Shown here: piece after piece, positions 9,643 through 18,467 of the stretch
How the letters are laid out: each line of letters starts with the position of its first letter
Position numbering within the stretch: the first letter of the stretch is position 1
NCBI GenBank assembly: GCA_009778165.1
Contig: WRKF01000189.1
Coordinates: forward strand, 20,683-84,682
Origin: Defluviitaleaceae bacterium
Lineage (GTDB): Bacteria > Bacillota > Clostridia > Lachnospirales > UBA5962
Direction: 5' to 3'
DNA: 64,000 nucleotides
Position numbers and translations under genes: made by a program
Notes under the pieces: model-generated
What the model was told of the DNA's origin: nothing
What the model saw: only the letters and a program-made list of their open reading frames with translations
Database searches by the model: none

Positions 9643-10602
9643 TTATTGGTGTGGGTACACAGAGAATGCGGGGTTAGCTTCCAAGTATTGTGTCTGTATA
9701 GCCGGCACAAAATATGCTTGAAAATAGTCGCGGGAAGGCATTTTGAAAATAAATTCATACCAGGGTGCAAATACCTCCAAAAGGTTGCGTCCCAAACTAT
9801 GCCCAAAATATACTAATCGTATATCAACAACTTCTTCTATTTTGGGCAGTCTTTGCCCCATATCAACACCGTGAGACCCTTCTCCTGCAAGCATTCTTTC
9901 TATAGCTTCATCAGGGGTTATTATTGGAAAATACCCAATTTTATCAAATAACAAGTCTTGTGCCAACATCGGGCGGTTTATACGCCACAATCTGCCCTCT
10001 TCCATTGGTGCGAATGTTGGCATAAATTCTATGGTGTTAAAATGATAGTCAAGAATATTTTCTATATTTTCTACAATATTTTCTACAATTGGGTAATCCC
10101 TATTCCTCTTCTCTAATCCCAAGGCAGTTGCGAACCTTTCATTTAGATATTGCGATGCTTGTTCATTTTCTTCCCAAGTAAACACTAAATCATTTGGCAA
10201 TGTATAGCCATCGATAAAGTGAACTTGCACATGACCATTAGCTTCTATGGTAACTTCCACATTGCCATCAGACACCGTTACACCGGGAAACCATATAGCA
10301 GTGTTTCTGCCATCCCTTGTGTAAATTGCTTCAAACCCCATTGCAGTTATTATGTTTTTTGCTAAATCCTGCATTTCTTCTGTGGTAAGGGCGTTTTCGG
10401 CAATACCCGGGTGCTGTGCATATTCGTTTGGTATTTGGTGAAAATGGTTACGAAAAACGGGCATCATATAGCTGTGTTCATTGAGGTTGTACCGATTGCT
10501 ATTAATGTAATGCGAGTCAACATTTTGCGAATTGCAAGCAACTAGTATTATTGTACCAACAAAACATGTGCATAAATTAAAAATCTTCTTTAGGTATATC
10601 AT
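9643..10602 (-). CDS. Putative lipoprotein of unknown function
   Basis: The 319-residue product starts with two Lys and a hydrophobic stretch ending in IILVAC, a lipobox-like signal with the lipidated Cys near residue 23, so it is probably anchored on the outside of the membrane. The rest is soluble, acidic and rich in aromatic residues; I recognise no domain. The start is firm: AAAGGAGG lies eight bases before the ATG, inside the last codons of addB. The two genes overlap by 26 bases, so it is likely co-transcribed with addB, though no functional link is evident. Confidence 0.72.
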   Translation of the reverse strand: MIYLKKIFNLCTCFVGTIILVACNSQNVDSHYINSNRYNLNEHSYMMPVFRNHFHQIPNEYAQHPGIAENALTTEEMQDLAKNIITAMGFEAIYTRDGRNTAIWFPGVTVSDGNVEVTIEANGHVQVHFIDGYTLPNDLVFTWEENEQASQYLNERFATALGLEKRNRDYPIVENIVENIENILDYHFNTIEFMPTFAPMEEGRLWRINRPMLAQDLLFDKIGYFPIITPDEAIERMLAGEGSHGVDMGQRLPKIEEVVDIRLVYFGHSLGRNLLEVFAPWYEFIFKMPSRDYFQAYFVPAIQTQYLEANPAFSVYPHQ

Positions 10603-13600
10603 GGATGTTGCCTCCTTTTGCGGCTATATAACCGCAGATAGCTTTATGATTGCAGTGAGTGCAGGCTATTTCGTTTGCTTTTTTAAACGGATCCGGAGAT
10701 ATATAGCCGGCTACAATTTTTTGTCCTATTTCTTTTATTACCCTTTCGCTATTTTTCATGATTTCATTAAACTCTTCCAAATCTGCTGTGTAATTACTTT
10801 CTCTAATTGTGCCGTCTTTGTTTATTCTGACAGGAGTTGCCCCTTGCATTGCATTTATTATCTCCGGGTCTTTTAACGCCAGCCCGCTCATTTCAAATGT
10901 TTTTAAAAAATCATTTTCTTTTTCTATGGGAAGGATTGGATCGTCAATTTTAAAGTAAAAAACTCCGCCGGGCAAAACCTTTTTTTCCGTTTTGCTTCCT
11001 GTTTTGCTCTCTATACCCAAGTATTTTTCGCCTTGCTGTATAATCGTCTGCAAATACACAATTAACTGCAACTGGATACCATCGTAAACATCCTCAATGT
11101 TAAATTTTTTGTTACCACTTTTGTAATCGATAATTTTAACGTATGTATTGCCGTTTGTTTGAAAAATATCGATGCGGTCTAACCGTCCCCTAAGCACAAA
11201 TTTGTGATAGCCGTCTATCTCTATTATTATACCCATTAGAGAGTGTGTTTGGCTAAAGTCTATTTCTGTGCCGTAGAGTTGGAACTGGCCGGCAGCCAGG
11301 TGTTGGCAAAGAACCCATATAGATGTGGTTGCAATCCGCTCGAGCCTTTTTAGCGTGTAGCGATCTCTGTAGCTTTCAAACAAATGGCGTTTTTCTGTAG
11401 CTATTTCTTTTGATATGCTGCCAACTGTTTTAACGATTTCATCTTTGGACATTTTACTAAAATCTCTGCCCATGGTTTGTTGAGTGAAGCCCTCCAGTAT
11501 ACGGTGAAACATTTCCCCAATATCCATGGGGTTCATTTCAAAAACGGGTCTGGGACGAGCTTGTAAGTTGTATGTAGCAAAATAGGAAAAAGGACAGCGG
11601 GCATATTGCTCTAACCGGGACACACTGCTGTGTATATTTTTGTCGTACAGTAGCCCAACGGTTTCTTTTGTGAGGGCCGGCTCTTTTTGCTTGCCGATGG
11701 TTGTTACGATTGACAGTGCCGGAGCGGGGTCAATCGGGCTTATTTCTTTGTTTTTCAAAATAGATACAATGGGTGCTGCCGCTATTGTTTTACCTTCGTA
11801 ATTGTTTGTAGCGTAAGATATATGAAGGTAGTGGGTCGGTTTGGAAAAGTAGCTGTATAGGGCAAAGTTGTCTTTAAACAAATTTGCGTTTGCCACAGGC
11901 AAAGCCACTCCAAAAGAGTTTATTAGAGCTCTTTCTGTGTCTGTGTAAAGAGTTTCTGTTTTAGTCGGGCGCATTTCTTGAGTGCCTGCCACAAACAGGG
12001 TTTTTATGTTTGGAAGGCGGCTGCGACTAATATCTGCAATAGTTACACAGTTTAGCATTTCCGGTACTTTACCCATTGTAGAAGCAGCCAACCCGGACTC
12101 TAACACATTCAAAAACTCTTTTGGTGATAGATAAGCCTCTCCAATAAACTCCACCATTATATCCAACACATGAATTAGCTTGTTGTATACCACAGTGTTT
12201 TCCTTGATTTGTTTTGGTTCATTTAGTAAGTTCTTAAAAATATCCATCTGCTCCATAGTGTTGAAGAGAGCCGTAACGGTATCTTTTACGGTTTTGTGTT
12301 TAAAACATTGCTCAAAGGGGGTTAGGGTTGCTAAAACTTGCTCTTTTATTGGTTGTATCTCATCGGCTTTTGGGTATACCCATTTGTCTAACTTCCATTT
12401 GTAGCCTTTTATGTTATATGCTAGGGCATAATTTTCTATTATATCTATGTGGTTTGCGGGAATATTTGTAAGACCCGCCTTTAAAAAAGCGAAAATGCTC
12501 TCCTGTTGCCAGTTATACGCCACAACCCCTATTGCGGAAAGAATGGTGTTTGTTAGAGGGTGTGCCATTATATCTGTTGTTTTGTCCAAAAAAAACGGTA
12601 TACCGTAATCGGCAAAAACAGACTGAAAAGCCAAATGGTAGCTAGGGGGAGCCACAATTGCCATATTGCTGAAAGTTTCCCCCGAATGGTGTGTGTGTAG
12701 TATTTTGGCGGCTATTGCGGATACTTCTTGATAACTGCTTGTGTGTGGGGTTAGGGTTATATTTTCCGTTTTGTTATTATATTTGTAGTTGTAGCTAAAC
12801 AGATTTTCTGCCAGTCCTGCCGGTTCTGTTATATTTTTGCTACTCTCCAAATAGATGTGGGCTGTTGGTATGTTTGATTTTGCTGCAAGCTGTACCATTT
12901 TGGTTAGAGTTATTTTTGGCTCGTAAAACAAATCTGTTTCCTGTAATGTGGGGGAAACAGAGGCGATGTTTGTTGTGATTGTTATTGTAATATTTCTGGC
13001 ACAAGTTAGCAGTTGGCTTATCACGTTGTATTCTTGGGCTGTTAGGGAGCTAAAACCGTCTATATATATGACTGAATCTGCCAAAAAACTGCTTTGTGCA
13101 ATTTTTGTTGCTAAAATATCTAAAGCCTGATCTGTGGATATAAAGTTGTCGGCTGTATAGGACAAAAAAGTAGAGTATATATCGTAAATATCTGCTGTTT
13201 TTTTTGCTAAGTTTGTTTGGTGGGTTTTTATGGGCAGCAGACTTTCGGTAGTTATACCGTTTTGGGTAAGCTCGGTAATGGTTTGGGATAGTTTTTCTAT
13301 AAACCCCGGTGTTATTTTTGTTTTGTTGTAGTATTGCAGATTTATGTCTGTCAGAACTTTTCGCAGTAGCATTGCCATTGCTACATCGTCTAGCATTGTT
13401 TTGTGTTTTAGCCCTGTTTCTGCAAAAACACGGTACGCCAATCTTTTGAAGCTGAGGACGTTTATTGCTGTGGCAGTTTTTCGGGAAAGTATGTCTTTTT
13501 CTGCTTGCAGAGAATATTGTTCAGGCACCAAAAAAACAATGGAAGATTTACCTTCTATCTCTTTTGTTATCATTTCTTGTAATATGTGGGCAGTTTTGCC

Positions 13601-13636
13601 ACTACCGGCTTTACCGAGGATAAAGTTAAGGGTCAT
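10577..13636 (-). CDS. addB: AddB, helicase/nuclease subunit for double-strand-break repair
   Basis: AddB pairs with AddA to process DNA ends for recombination. The 1019-residue protein begins with the P-loop FILGKAGSGKTAHIL and has the four-Cys iron-sulfur nuclease domain of the family: a Cys in ARCPFSYFATYNL near 690 and the triplet CTHCNHKAIC at the C-terminus. The nuclease motif IIDYKSGNKKF lies near 860. It is somewhat shorter than the ~1150 residues common in Bacilli. addA, normally next door, is not in the window; the downstream gene on this strand is a lipoprotein instead. Confidence 0.9.
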   Translation of the reverse strand: MTLNFILGKAGSGKTAHILQEMITKEIEGKSSIVFLVPEQYSLQAEKDILSRKTATAINVLSFKRLAYRVFAETGLKHKTMLDDVAMAMLLRKVLTDINLQYYNKTKITPGFIEKLSQTITELTQNGITTESLLPIKTHQTNLAKKTADIYDIYSTFLSYTADNFISTDQALDILATKIAQSSFLADSVIYIDGFSSLTAQEYNVISQLLTCARNITITITTNIASVSPTLQETDLFYEPKITLTKMVQLAAKSNIPTAHIYLESSKNITEPAGLAENLFSYNYKYNNKTENITLTPHTSSYQEVSAIAAKILHTHHSGETFSNMAIVAPPSYHLAFQSVFADYGIPFFLDKTTDIMAHPLTNTILSAIGVVAYNWQQESIFAFLKAGLTNIPANHIDIIENYALAYNIKGYKWKLDKWVYPKADEIQPIKEQVLATLTPFEQCFKHKTVKDTVTALFNTMEQMDIFKNLLNEPKQIKENTVVYNKLIHVLDIMVEFIGEAYLSPKEFLNVLESGLAASTMGKVPEMLNCVTIADISRSRLPNIKTLFVAGTQEMRPTKTETLYTDTERALINSFGVALPVANANLFKDNFALYSYFSKPTHYLHISYATNNYEGKTIAAAPIVSILKNKEISPIDPAPALSIVTTIGKQKEPALTKETVGLLYDKNIHSSVSRLEQYARCPFSYFATYNLQARPRPVFEMNPMDIGEMFHRILEGFTQQTMGRDFSKMSKDEIVKTVGSISKEIATEKRHLFESYRDRYTLKRLERIATTSIWVLCQHLAAGQFQLYGTEIDFSQTHSLMGIIIEIDGYHKFVLRGRLDRIDIFQTNGNTYVKIIDYKSGNKKFNIEDVYDGIQLQLIVYLQTIIQQGEKYLGIESKTGSKTEKKVLPGGVFYFKIDDPILPIEKENDFLKTFEMSGLALKDPEIINAMQGATPVRINKDGTIRESNYTADLEEFNEIMKNSERVIKEIGQKIVAGYISPDPFKKANEIACTHCNHKAICGYIAAKGGNIHDIPKEDF

Positions 13637-13720
13637 GGGTGGTTCTCCTCTTAATTGTAGTTGGTAGTAGATTCATGCTGACTGACATGTGATATGTAGA
13701 ATCCGTTCCAACTTGCACGT

Positions 13721-13750
13721 ATTATAACATAATGTGGCTTTGTTTTGCAA
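13721..13750 (-). promoter_or_regulatory. Predicted promoter of addB
   Basis: Read on the minus strand: TTGCAA (13750-13745), an 18-base spacer, and TATAAT (13726-13721) with an upstream TG that makes an extended -10. Transcription would start about 80 bases before the addB ATG. Confidence 0.65.
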
Positions 13751-13815
13751 AAGTTTATAAGAAGTTATAACAAACACCATTTAAAAACGGTGAAGCAAGC
13801 CATAAATGGCAAATG

Positions 13816-13844
13816 CTCCACCGTCAATTGCGATGCAGTCTGAA
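13816..13844 (+). repeat. 29-base motif, copy 1 (second copy at 17437-17465)
   Basis: The segment CTCCACCGTCAATTGCGATG and following nine bases matches 22 of 29 positions with 17437-17465, and weaker similarity extends about 25 bases upstream (GCAAGC and a CAAAT run). Each copy sits roughly 70-120 bases ahead of a strong promoter. The 13637-14166 gap otherwise contains the promoters listed here and no gene. Confidence 0.45.
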
Positions 13845-13963
13845 ACTGATTCTGAACTGTGCTACACATGGGACATACGGAAGCGTTGTTGTTCGGCTGA
13901 ATAGTGGAATATAAGGCTTTACGATATTTTGTGAAAAAAACGTGGAAATTCAAACAAAAAATA

Positions 13964-13993
13964 TTGACAAATTTAATGCTGTAATGATATAAT
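13964..13993 (+). promoter_or_regulatory. Consensus promoter of the secreted repeat protein
   Basis: TTGACA (13964-13969), an 18-base spacer and TATAAT (13988-13993): both boxes are perfect consensus. The start point would be near 14000, leaving a leader of about 165 bases before the GTG at 14167. Confidence 0.8.
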
Positions 13994-13999
13994 ACAAAC

Positions 14000-14166
14000 A
14001 TTCAATAAGTTGTTGGGTGTGGGATTGGTATTAGCTGCTTTAAGTGTTGCACAGTGCTATCTTGTCGGTGTAATGTTGCCCATGTTTTAGCCGTTTTATT
14101 GGCTGATTGGTGCAAGCAATACATCCCCAATACTAACAACTTTCATTAAATATTAGGAGGTATACC
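14000..14166 (+). other. Long untranslated leader with complementary ends
   Basis: The leader lacks an open frame of note. AGTTGTT near its 5' end can pair with AACAACT near 14137, and the neighbouring GGGTGTGGG and CCCCAATAC can extend this with G-U pairs; AGCC and GGCT around 14092-14107 form a small internal hairpin. It ends with a perfect AGGAGGT. It does not match a riboswitch class I recognise. Confidence 0.35.
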
Positions 14167-15759
14167 GTGAACAAAACTGAAAAAGCAAGTTTATTCAAGA
14201 AACTGGTTACACTCGTTTTAACTGTATCACTAGTAACACCGTTACTTATACCTACTTTTGCTACACCTTTTTATGCGTATGAGGGTTTAGTGGAAGCGGA
14301 AGTCGTTGATGTTTACAACGAAGACGTTTTGGACATTGAGTTTGAGCTTTTCTTTCCGGAGCTTGATCTACAATTTCCACCATTTGAGCTTCCATCTCCG
14401 GAGTTTGGGTTACCGTTTCCGGAATTTGGGCTTCCATTTCCGGAATTCGAGCTACAATTTCCGGAAACTGAACCGTATGTTTACTACATTTATGTGGAGG
14501 AAATCACTTTGTTGCCTGATTCCACACAATTTAGTGATTACTCCGCAACAATACCAAAAACAAGTGTCTATGATTTTCCAACAGAATCTGTTTTTGAAAT
14601 TGATAGCACGGTTAGAGCAAGATTCGGGGAGTGGCAACAAAGTTTCGTAGGTTTCTTGACTTTCCAGGGGGAAGTACAGCTTTTAGAGACATTAGCTGTT
14701 TTTCCAGGTGAAATAATGCAGGTGGAATTAGAAGTTCCACACCTTCCGGATATCAACTATAACATGATGCTTGTCGAAATAGATCTTTTTGGCAATTTGT
14801 CGCAAGTTGAAACATCTCAGTATGAAACTTTCATAAACCCAAACAATCGCACTTTATATGAAAGTGTTAGTGTCGTTAACGATACCAACTTTGTTAGGTT
14901 TTTTGGTCTCATTTTTGTGGCCGTTCAAGGTTCAAGCACAACGGTACCGTATATAGCACACATCTCCATAAATACCGCAATTGATTCTTTCGGTTCAAGG
15001 GGAAACAATGCAGCTAGAGCGTTACCGATTGTTCTACCCGCTAGTACAGGTGTATGGTCTAGAACTTTAGAGACAAGCTCCGCAAACCATTGGATTAGCT
15101 TTGAAGTACCTAGTTCAAGAACCTTTGTGGATTTAAATATCCAATTGGATACAGCGTCACGCTCTTTAGGTCATACAGTTGGGCTGTATCAGTTTGTGAA
15201 CGGTCAAGCACGTGCAATTCCAATAAACGAGATAGGTTATGTAACCAATATACAAACAGGAAGATATTTTTTGAGGGTTTCAGCTAACGGGTTTCCTGTA
15301 ACCGGTGCCGCTTATAGGCTCTATCTAAGGCCGTTTACACCGCCCCCTACCCTTGTTCAAGTTCTCAGCATGAGAGGTCAAGATTTTCACCCAGGTCTTA
15401 ACTACGGGCATGGTATTCGCCCAAGAATAAGAGCTGGTCACCCACTAACTATAACCGGCAGAGCAACCAGAAATGGTATGTCTGCTGCTAATGCTACTAT
15501 TGAAGTACGCATAACTAACGAAGGTTGGCGAAATTGGAATGCTAGTCTGTATCAGCAAACTGCAAGGGCCACCACAAACTCATTTGGCAATTTTACTATA
15601 GTTGTACATCTGCACTCTGGCAGAGGAGAGCATTCATTTAGGAATGCGGCACTATCGACACACTTTTTTGACATGGGTTATGTTGACGTATATTCTCCCT
15701 ATAATATTAATCAAACAAGGGTTAGGGAGCGAGTTTATATATTGGCGTGGACGCTTTAG
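14167..15759 (+). CDS. Secreted protein with Phe-Pro-Glu repeats, function unknown
   Basis: The 530-residue product starts at GTG behind a perfect AGGAGGT. It has a signal peptide (KKLVTLVLTVSLVTPLLIP and a likely cleavage after ATPFYA). Residues 58-100 are six or so tandem copies of an eight-residue unit of the type LPFPEFGL. The middle part is beta-rich, and the last 130 residues, beginning around GQDFHPGLNYGHG, look like an Ig-like domain (PLTITGRATRNG, TIEVRITNEGW). I see no sortase motif or anchoring domain, so it is probably released or held by the wall non-covalently. A consensus promoter lies about 170 bases upstream. Confidence 0.75.
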   Translation: MNKTEKASLFKKLVTLVLTVSLVTPLLIPTFATPFYAYEGLVEAEVVDVYNEDVLDIEFELFFPELDLQFPPFELPSPEFGLPFPEFGLPFPEFELQFPETEPYVYYIYVEEITLLPDSTQFSDYSATIPKTSVYDFPTESVFEIDSTVRARFGEWQQSFVGFLTFQGEVQLLETLAVFPGEIMQVELEVPHLPDINYNMMLVEIDLFGNLSQVETSQYETFINPNNRTLYESVSVVNDTNFVRFFGLIFVAVQGSSTTVPYIAHISINTAIDSFGSRGNNAARALPIVLPASTGVWSRTLETSSANHWISFEVPSSRTFVDLNIQLDTASRSLGHTVGLYQFVNGQARAIPINEIGYVTNIQTGRYFLRVSANGFPVTGAAYRLYLRPFTPPPTLVQVLSMRGQDFHPGLNYGHGIRPRIRAGHPLTITGRATRNGMSAANATIEVRITNEGWRNWNASLYQQTARATTNSFGNFTIVVHLHSGRGEHSFRNAALSTHFFDMGYVDVYSPYNINQTRVRERVYILAWTL

Positions 15760-15804
15760 TCTATAGTTTATAAAAACAAATTTCAAGACACCGTTAAAAA
15801 AGTT

Positions 15805-15871
15805 GGACGTGTTCTCATTACTGGAAGAAAAACAAGGAAATATAGATTTTTGATTTAGTGGGAACACGTCC
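15805..15871 (+). terminator. Inverted repeat after the secreted protein gene
   Basis: GGACGTGTTCTC (15805-15816) pairs with GGGAACACGTCC (15860-15871), with a 43-base loop. There is no strong T run after it, so it may be a processing or regulatory hairpin rather than a terminator. Confidence 0.4.
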
Positions 15872-15935
15872 CAAAATTAAGCAGAACGACTATATAAGTT
15901 TCATAAACAAACCGCAATTACATGGAGGTAACATT

Positions 15936-17078
15936 ATGAAAATCACCCAACAGCCTTTTTTGAATGGATTTGCAAACCGAAGCTCAACTGCCCCAAGAAA
16001 TAATAACTCTGCTTTACAGCGAAGCTCCGCTTTACGTCAAAATAACAATAACAACAACAATAATAATGTAATGATAAATATAAGTTCAGAGGGAAGGACT
16101 CATCTTGCTAATTATGGTTCAGCTAACAGATTCGCAAGCCGAAACTCAACGACCCCAAGAAATAGTAACTCTGTTTTACAACGAAACACCGCCTTGTACC
16201 AAAACAATAACAATAGTAATATTACTAATACTAACAGTAGCAGTAATGATGTAATAATAAATGTGAGCTCGGAAGGTAGAGCCTATCTTGCTGATTATGA
16301 GTCAACAAAGAGGTTTTCAGCAGCAAATGAAGCAAGTGCATATAAAACTACACGCAATGAGTTTTTGGACAATTTGGCTCAAGATGAGAATGCAATAAGA
16401 ACTGTAGCACTCTCCGTTAAGGAGTTGCTTGATATTTTTGAAGAAGAGATGGAACGAGCATGGTTCTATCATAAAGAAAACAAGGTATATTTTGAGCTTA
16501 AAGAGATAAGTGGGCAAACAGAAAATATAGAAAATTTTCACAACCCCCATCTCGGAAATATTTATGATGAGGTGCAAACGCCTATAACAGAAGAAACACA
16601 AGCACGGGCAGCAAATGAGGCACAAGCATCAAGGGCAAGAAGGAATGTGGTGCAATTGCCGCCAAGGCCATTTGAGATACGAGTGTTAAGAACATTCGAG
16701 GATTCTTTTGACTACTTACGGCCACGTTTTAATAGGGTTACTAATCTGTCAGAAGAAAGTCGGCGTCTTTTGGATCTTCTTAGAAACAATGACGAAGAGC
16801 TTTTCTCTGGGATCACCTGTCCTTTGGAAAGAGCTGACAAGAGGTCTAATCTGTTTTGGGGTTTATTTAACCGCTACATAGATTACACAATGACAGAAGA
16901 AGATCTTGAACATGCAAGGAAGATAAACGCTTTGATAAATGAACAATTTAACCCGTTTTCCGAGGTTATGAATCGTATAAGAGCCGAGATAGAGCTTATC
17001 ATAGCCAAGTTTAAATATTCTGCTAAGGCACAGGCACAGTGGGATGAAAATATTCTTAGGATAGTATCGGGAGAGTGA
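15936..17078 (+). CDS. Asn-rich protein with an internal duplication, function unknown
   Basis: The ATG at 15936 is chosen because GGAGGT lies eight bases before it, although the frame is open from 15858. The 380-residue product has no signal peptide. Residues 10-60 and 67-125 are two copies of one module: FANRSSTAPRNNNSALQRSS versus FASRNSTTPRNSNSVLQRNT, an Asn run (nine in copy 1), then VMINISSEGRTHLANY versus VIINVSSEGRAYLADY. The I-S-S-E-G-R element resembles short motifs in some flagellar or secreted substrates of Firmicutes, but that is only a resemblance. The rest is charged and helical. It follows the secreted protein on the same strand. Confidence 0.65.
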   Translation: MKITQQPFLNGFANRSSTAPRNNNSALQRSSALRQNNNNNNNNNVMINISSEGRTHLANYGSANRFASRNSTTPRNSNSVLQRNTALYQNNNNSNITNTNSSSNDVIINVSSEGRAYLADYESTKRFSAANEASAYKTTRNEFLDNLAQDENAIRTVALSVKELLDIFEEEMERAWFYHKENKVYFELKEISGQTENIENFHNPHLGNIYDEVQTPITEETQARAANEAQASRARRNVVQLPPRPFEIRVLRTFEDSFDYLRPRFNRVTNLSEESRRLLDLLRNNDEELFSGITCPLERADKRSNLFWGLFNRYIDYTMTEEDLEHARKINALINEQFNPFSEVMNRIRAEIELIIAKFKYSAKAQAQWDENILRIVSGE

Positions 17079-17126
17079 TGTCCTTTTATCACTTGCGACA
17101 AGGCATCTAAGACAACATTGGTGTCT

Positions 17127-17169
17127 AAAAGGCAAGCGAACACTATTTTGTAGTGGTCGTTTGCCTTTT
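17127..17169 (+). terminator. Strong hairpin terminator
   Basis: AAAAGGCAAGCGAACACTA (17127-17145) pairs with TAGTGGTCGTTTGCCTTTT (17151-17169) around a five-base loop. The stem is flanked by A and T runs, so it can act in either direction; it ends the 15936 gene. Confidence 0.8.
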
Positions 17170-17180
17170 AAGTTTGTATG

Positions 17181-17228
17181 GCAAATTAACCTTCCCGATT
17201 CAAAATGGACAATGAAAAATTAATTTGC
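17181..17228. repeat. GCAAATTAA palindrome
   Basis: GCAAATTAA (17181-17189) and TTAATTTGC (17220-17228) are inverted. The same half-sequence recurs in the terminator after pduT (55658-55720), and a single half-site appears near 59189-59201. Confidence 0.45.
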
Positions 17229-17436
17229 TATATTCTCCAAGTTGAACAACAATTTGAGCCGGTAACGGATTAAAGTAGGGAAAAACGTTTTTTGAAACAA
17301 AAAATTCAATCATTTTTGAGTAAATTTAACCAATAAATAAAAATTTGACAACAAGCCATTTACATATTTAGTTACTTTAGTTGGTTGCTACGTTAAACTC
17401 CGTTTAGAACAGCGAGCAAGCAGCAAATTACGAACG

Positions 17437-17465
17437 CCCCACCGTAAATCGCATTACAGTCCGAA
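17437..17465 (+). repeat. 29-base motif, copy 2
   Basis: CCCCACCGTAAATCGCATTA and the next nine bases match copy 1 (13816-13844) at 22 of 29 positions. It ends 71 bases before the -35 box of the carbonic anhydrase promoter. The rest of the 17079-17706 gap holds a terminator, a palindrome and this promoter, with no gene seen. Confidence 0.45.
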
Positions 17466-17536
17466 CACTTTTTAAACCATGTTTGTTATACGTTTGAAAC
17501 TATTGCAAAAATTTTATAAAAAATCAACAAAAACAC

Positions 17537-17565
17537 TTGCAAAAAAAAAAGTTTTGTAGTATACT
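17537..17565 (+). promoter_or_regulatory. Predicted promoter of the carbonic anhydrase gene
   Basis: TTGCAA (17537-17542), a 17-base spacer, TATACT (17560-17565). The leader to the ATG at 17707 would be about 135 bases. Confidence 0.65.
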
Positions 17566-17706
17566 GTTATTGTAATTTAAGTTGGATTTGGCAAGAATGG
17601 TATAAAATTTAGCTTTCGGGAAGTTTTTCATTGTAGATCTAATCCGAAAATGTTTCTAAAATACTATTACTTGACCAAAATTTTTCAAATAGTAAAGGAG
17701 ATTACT

Positions 17707-18282
17707 ATGAATTTACACTCACCTGACGTAGCCGTAACGGACGCAAACCAAGCTCTCACTTACCTCAAAGAAGGTAACAAAAGATTCACAAGTGACAGCA
17801 CCATGCCACGTAACACCAACAAAGCAGACCTAGGCATAACCAAAGACGGTCAAAAGCCTTTTGCTGCTATTCTTACTTGTGCAGACTCTCGTGTTTCCCC
17901 TGAAATTTACTTTGACCAAAAAATAGGCGACATCTTCGTAGTAAGGAACGCCGGAAACTGTGCATGCAAAGAAGCTCTAGGATCTATAGAGTTTGCAACA
18001 AAGCACTTGGGTGCACCTCTTGTAGTTGTTGTTGGACACAGCATGTGTGGCGCCGTTTTCACCTCACACAGCAAAGCTACAGGGCTTTCCGACAACTTGC
18101 AAGCCGTACTTGACGACATTCGCAAAAACATAGGCAGCTGCCCAACAAAAGAAGAAGCGGTTGCTGTACACGTTAAATCTCAAGTTGAAATCTTGAAAAA
18201 CAACCCGGTTATTAAAGAAGTTAACGCCACAGTTTTGGGCGCAGAATACAACATAGCTACAGGAGAGGTTGTTTTCTTGTAA
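17707..18282 (+). CDS. Beta-class carbonic anhydrase
   Basis: The enzyme interconverts CO2 and bicarbonate in the cytoplasm. The 191-residue protein has the zinc-site motifs of the beta class: LTCADSRVSP (first Cys, with the Asp-Arg pair) and VVGHSMCGAV (His and second Cys), with VVRNAGN between them. The ATG at 17707 is preferred because AAAGGAG lies six bases ahead; an ATG at 17650 in the same frame has no ribosome site. It has its own promoter and terminator, so it is probably monocistronic. Confidence 0.92.
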   Translation: MNLHSPDVAVTDANQALTYLKEGNKRFTSDSTMPRNTNKADLGITKDGQKPFAAILTCADSRVSPEIYFDQKIGDIFVVRNAGNCACKEALGSIEFATKHLGAPLVVVVGHSMCGAVFTSHSKATGLSDNLQAVLDDIRKNIGSCPTKEEAVAVHVKSQVEILKNNPVIKEVNATVLGAEYNIATGEVVFL

Positions 18283-18327
18283 AAACAAGATCGGATTTGT
18301 AAATTTTACAATCCTTTTCGCTTCCGT

Positions 18328-18405
18328 GGGGCGTGACTGATTGTAGCAATTTTTATAATCAAGTAAAATTGCTATATACAACACGCCCCCAAGTTTTATT
18401 TTTTT
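18328..18405 (+). terminator. Long two-part hairpin terminator
   Basis: Outer stem GGGGCGTG (18328-18335) with CACGCCCC (18382-18389); inner stem TAGCAATTTT with AAAATTGCTA (18344-18374); a T-rich tract follows to 18405. Confidence 0.75.
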
Positions 18406-18467
18406 GTTTAATTCATAAATGATTGTAACACATTTACACATTTTTTTGTTGGAGGGTTTAAAAAAAT

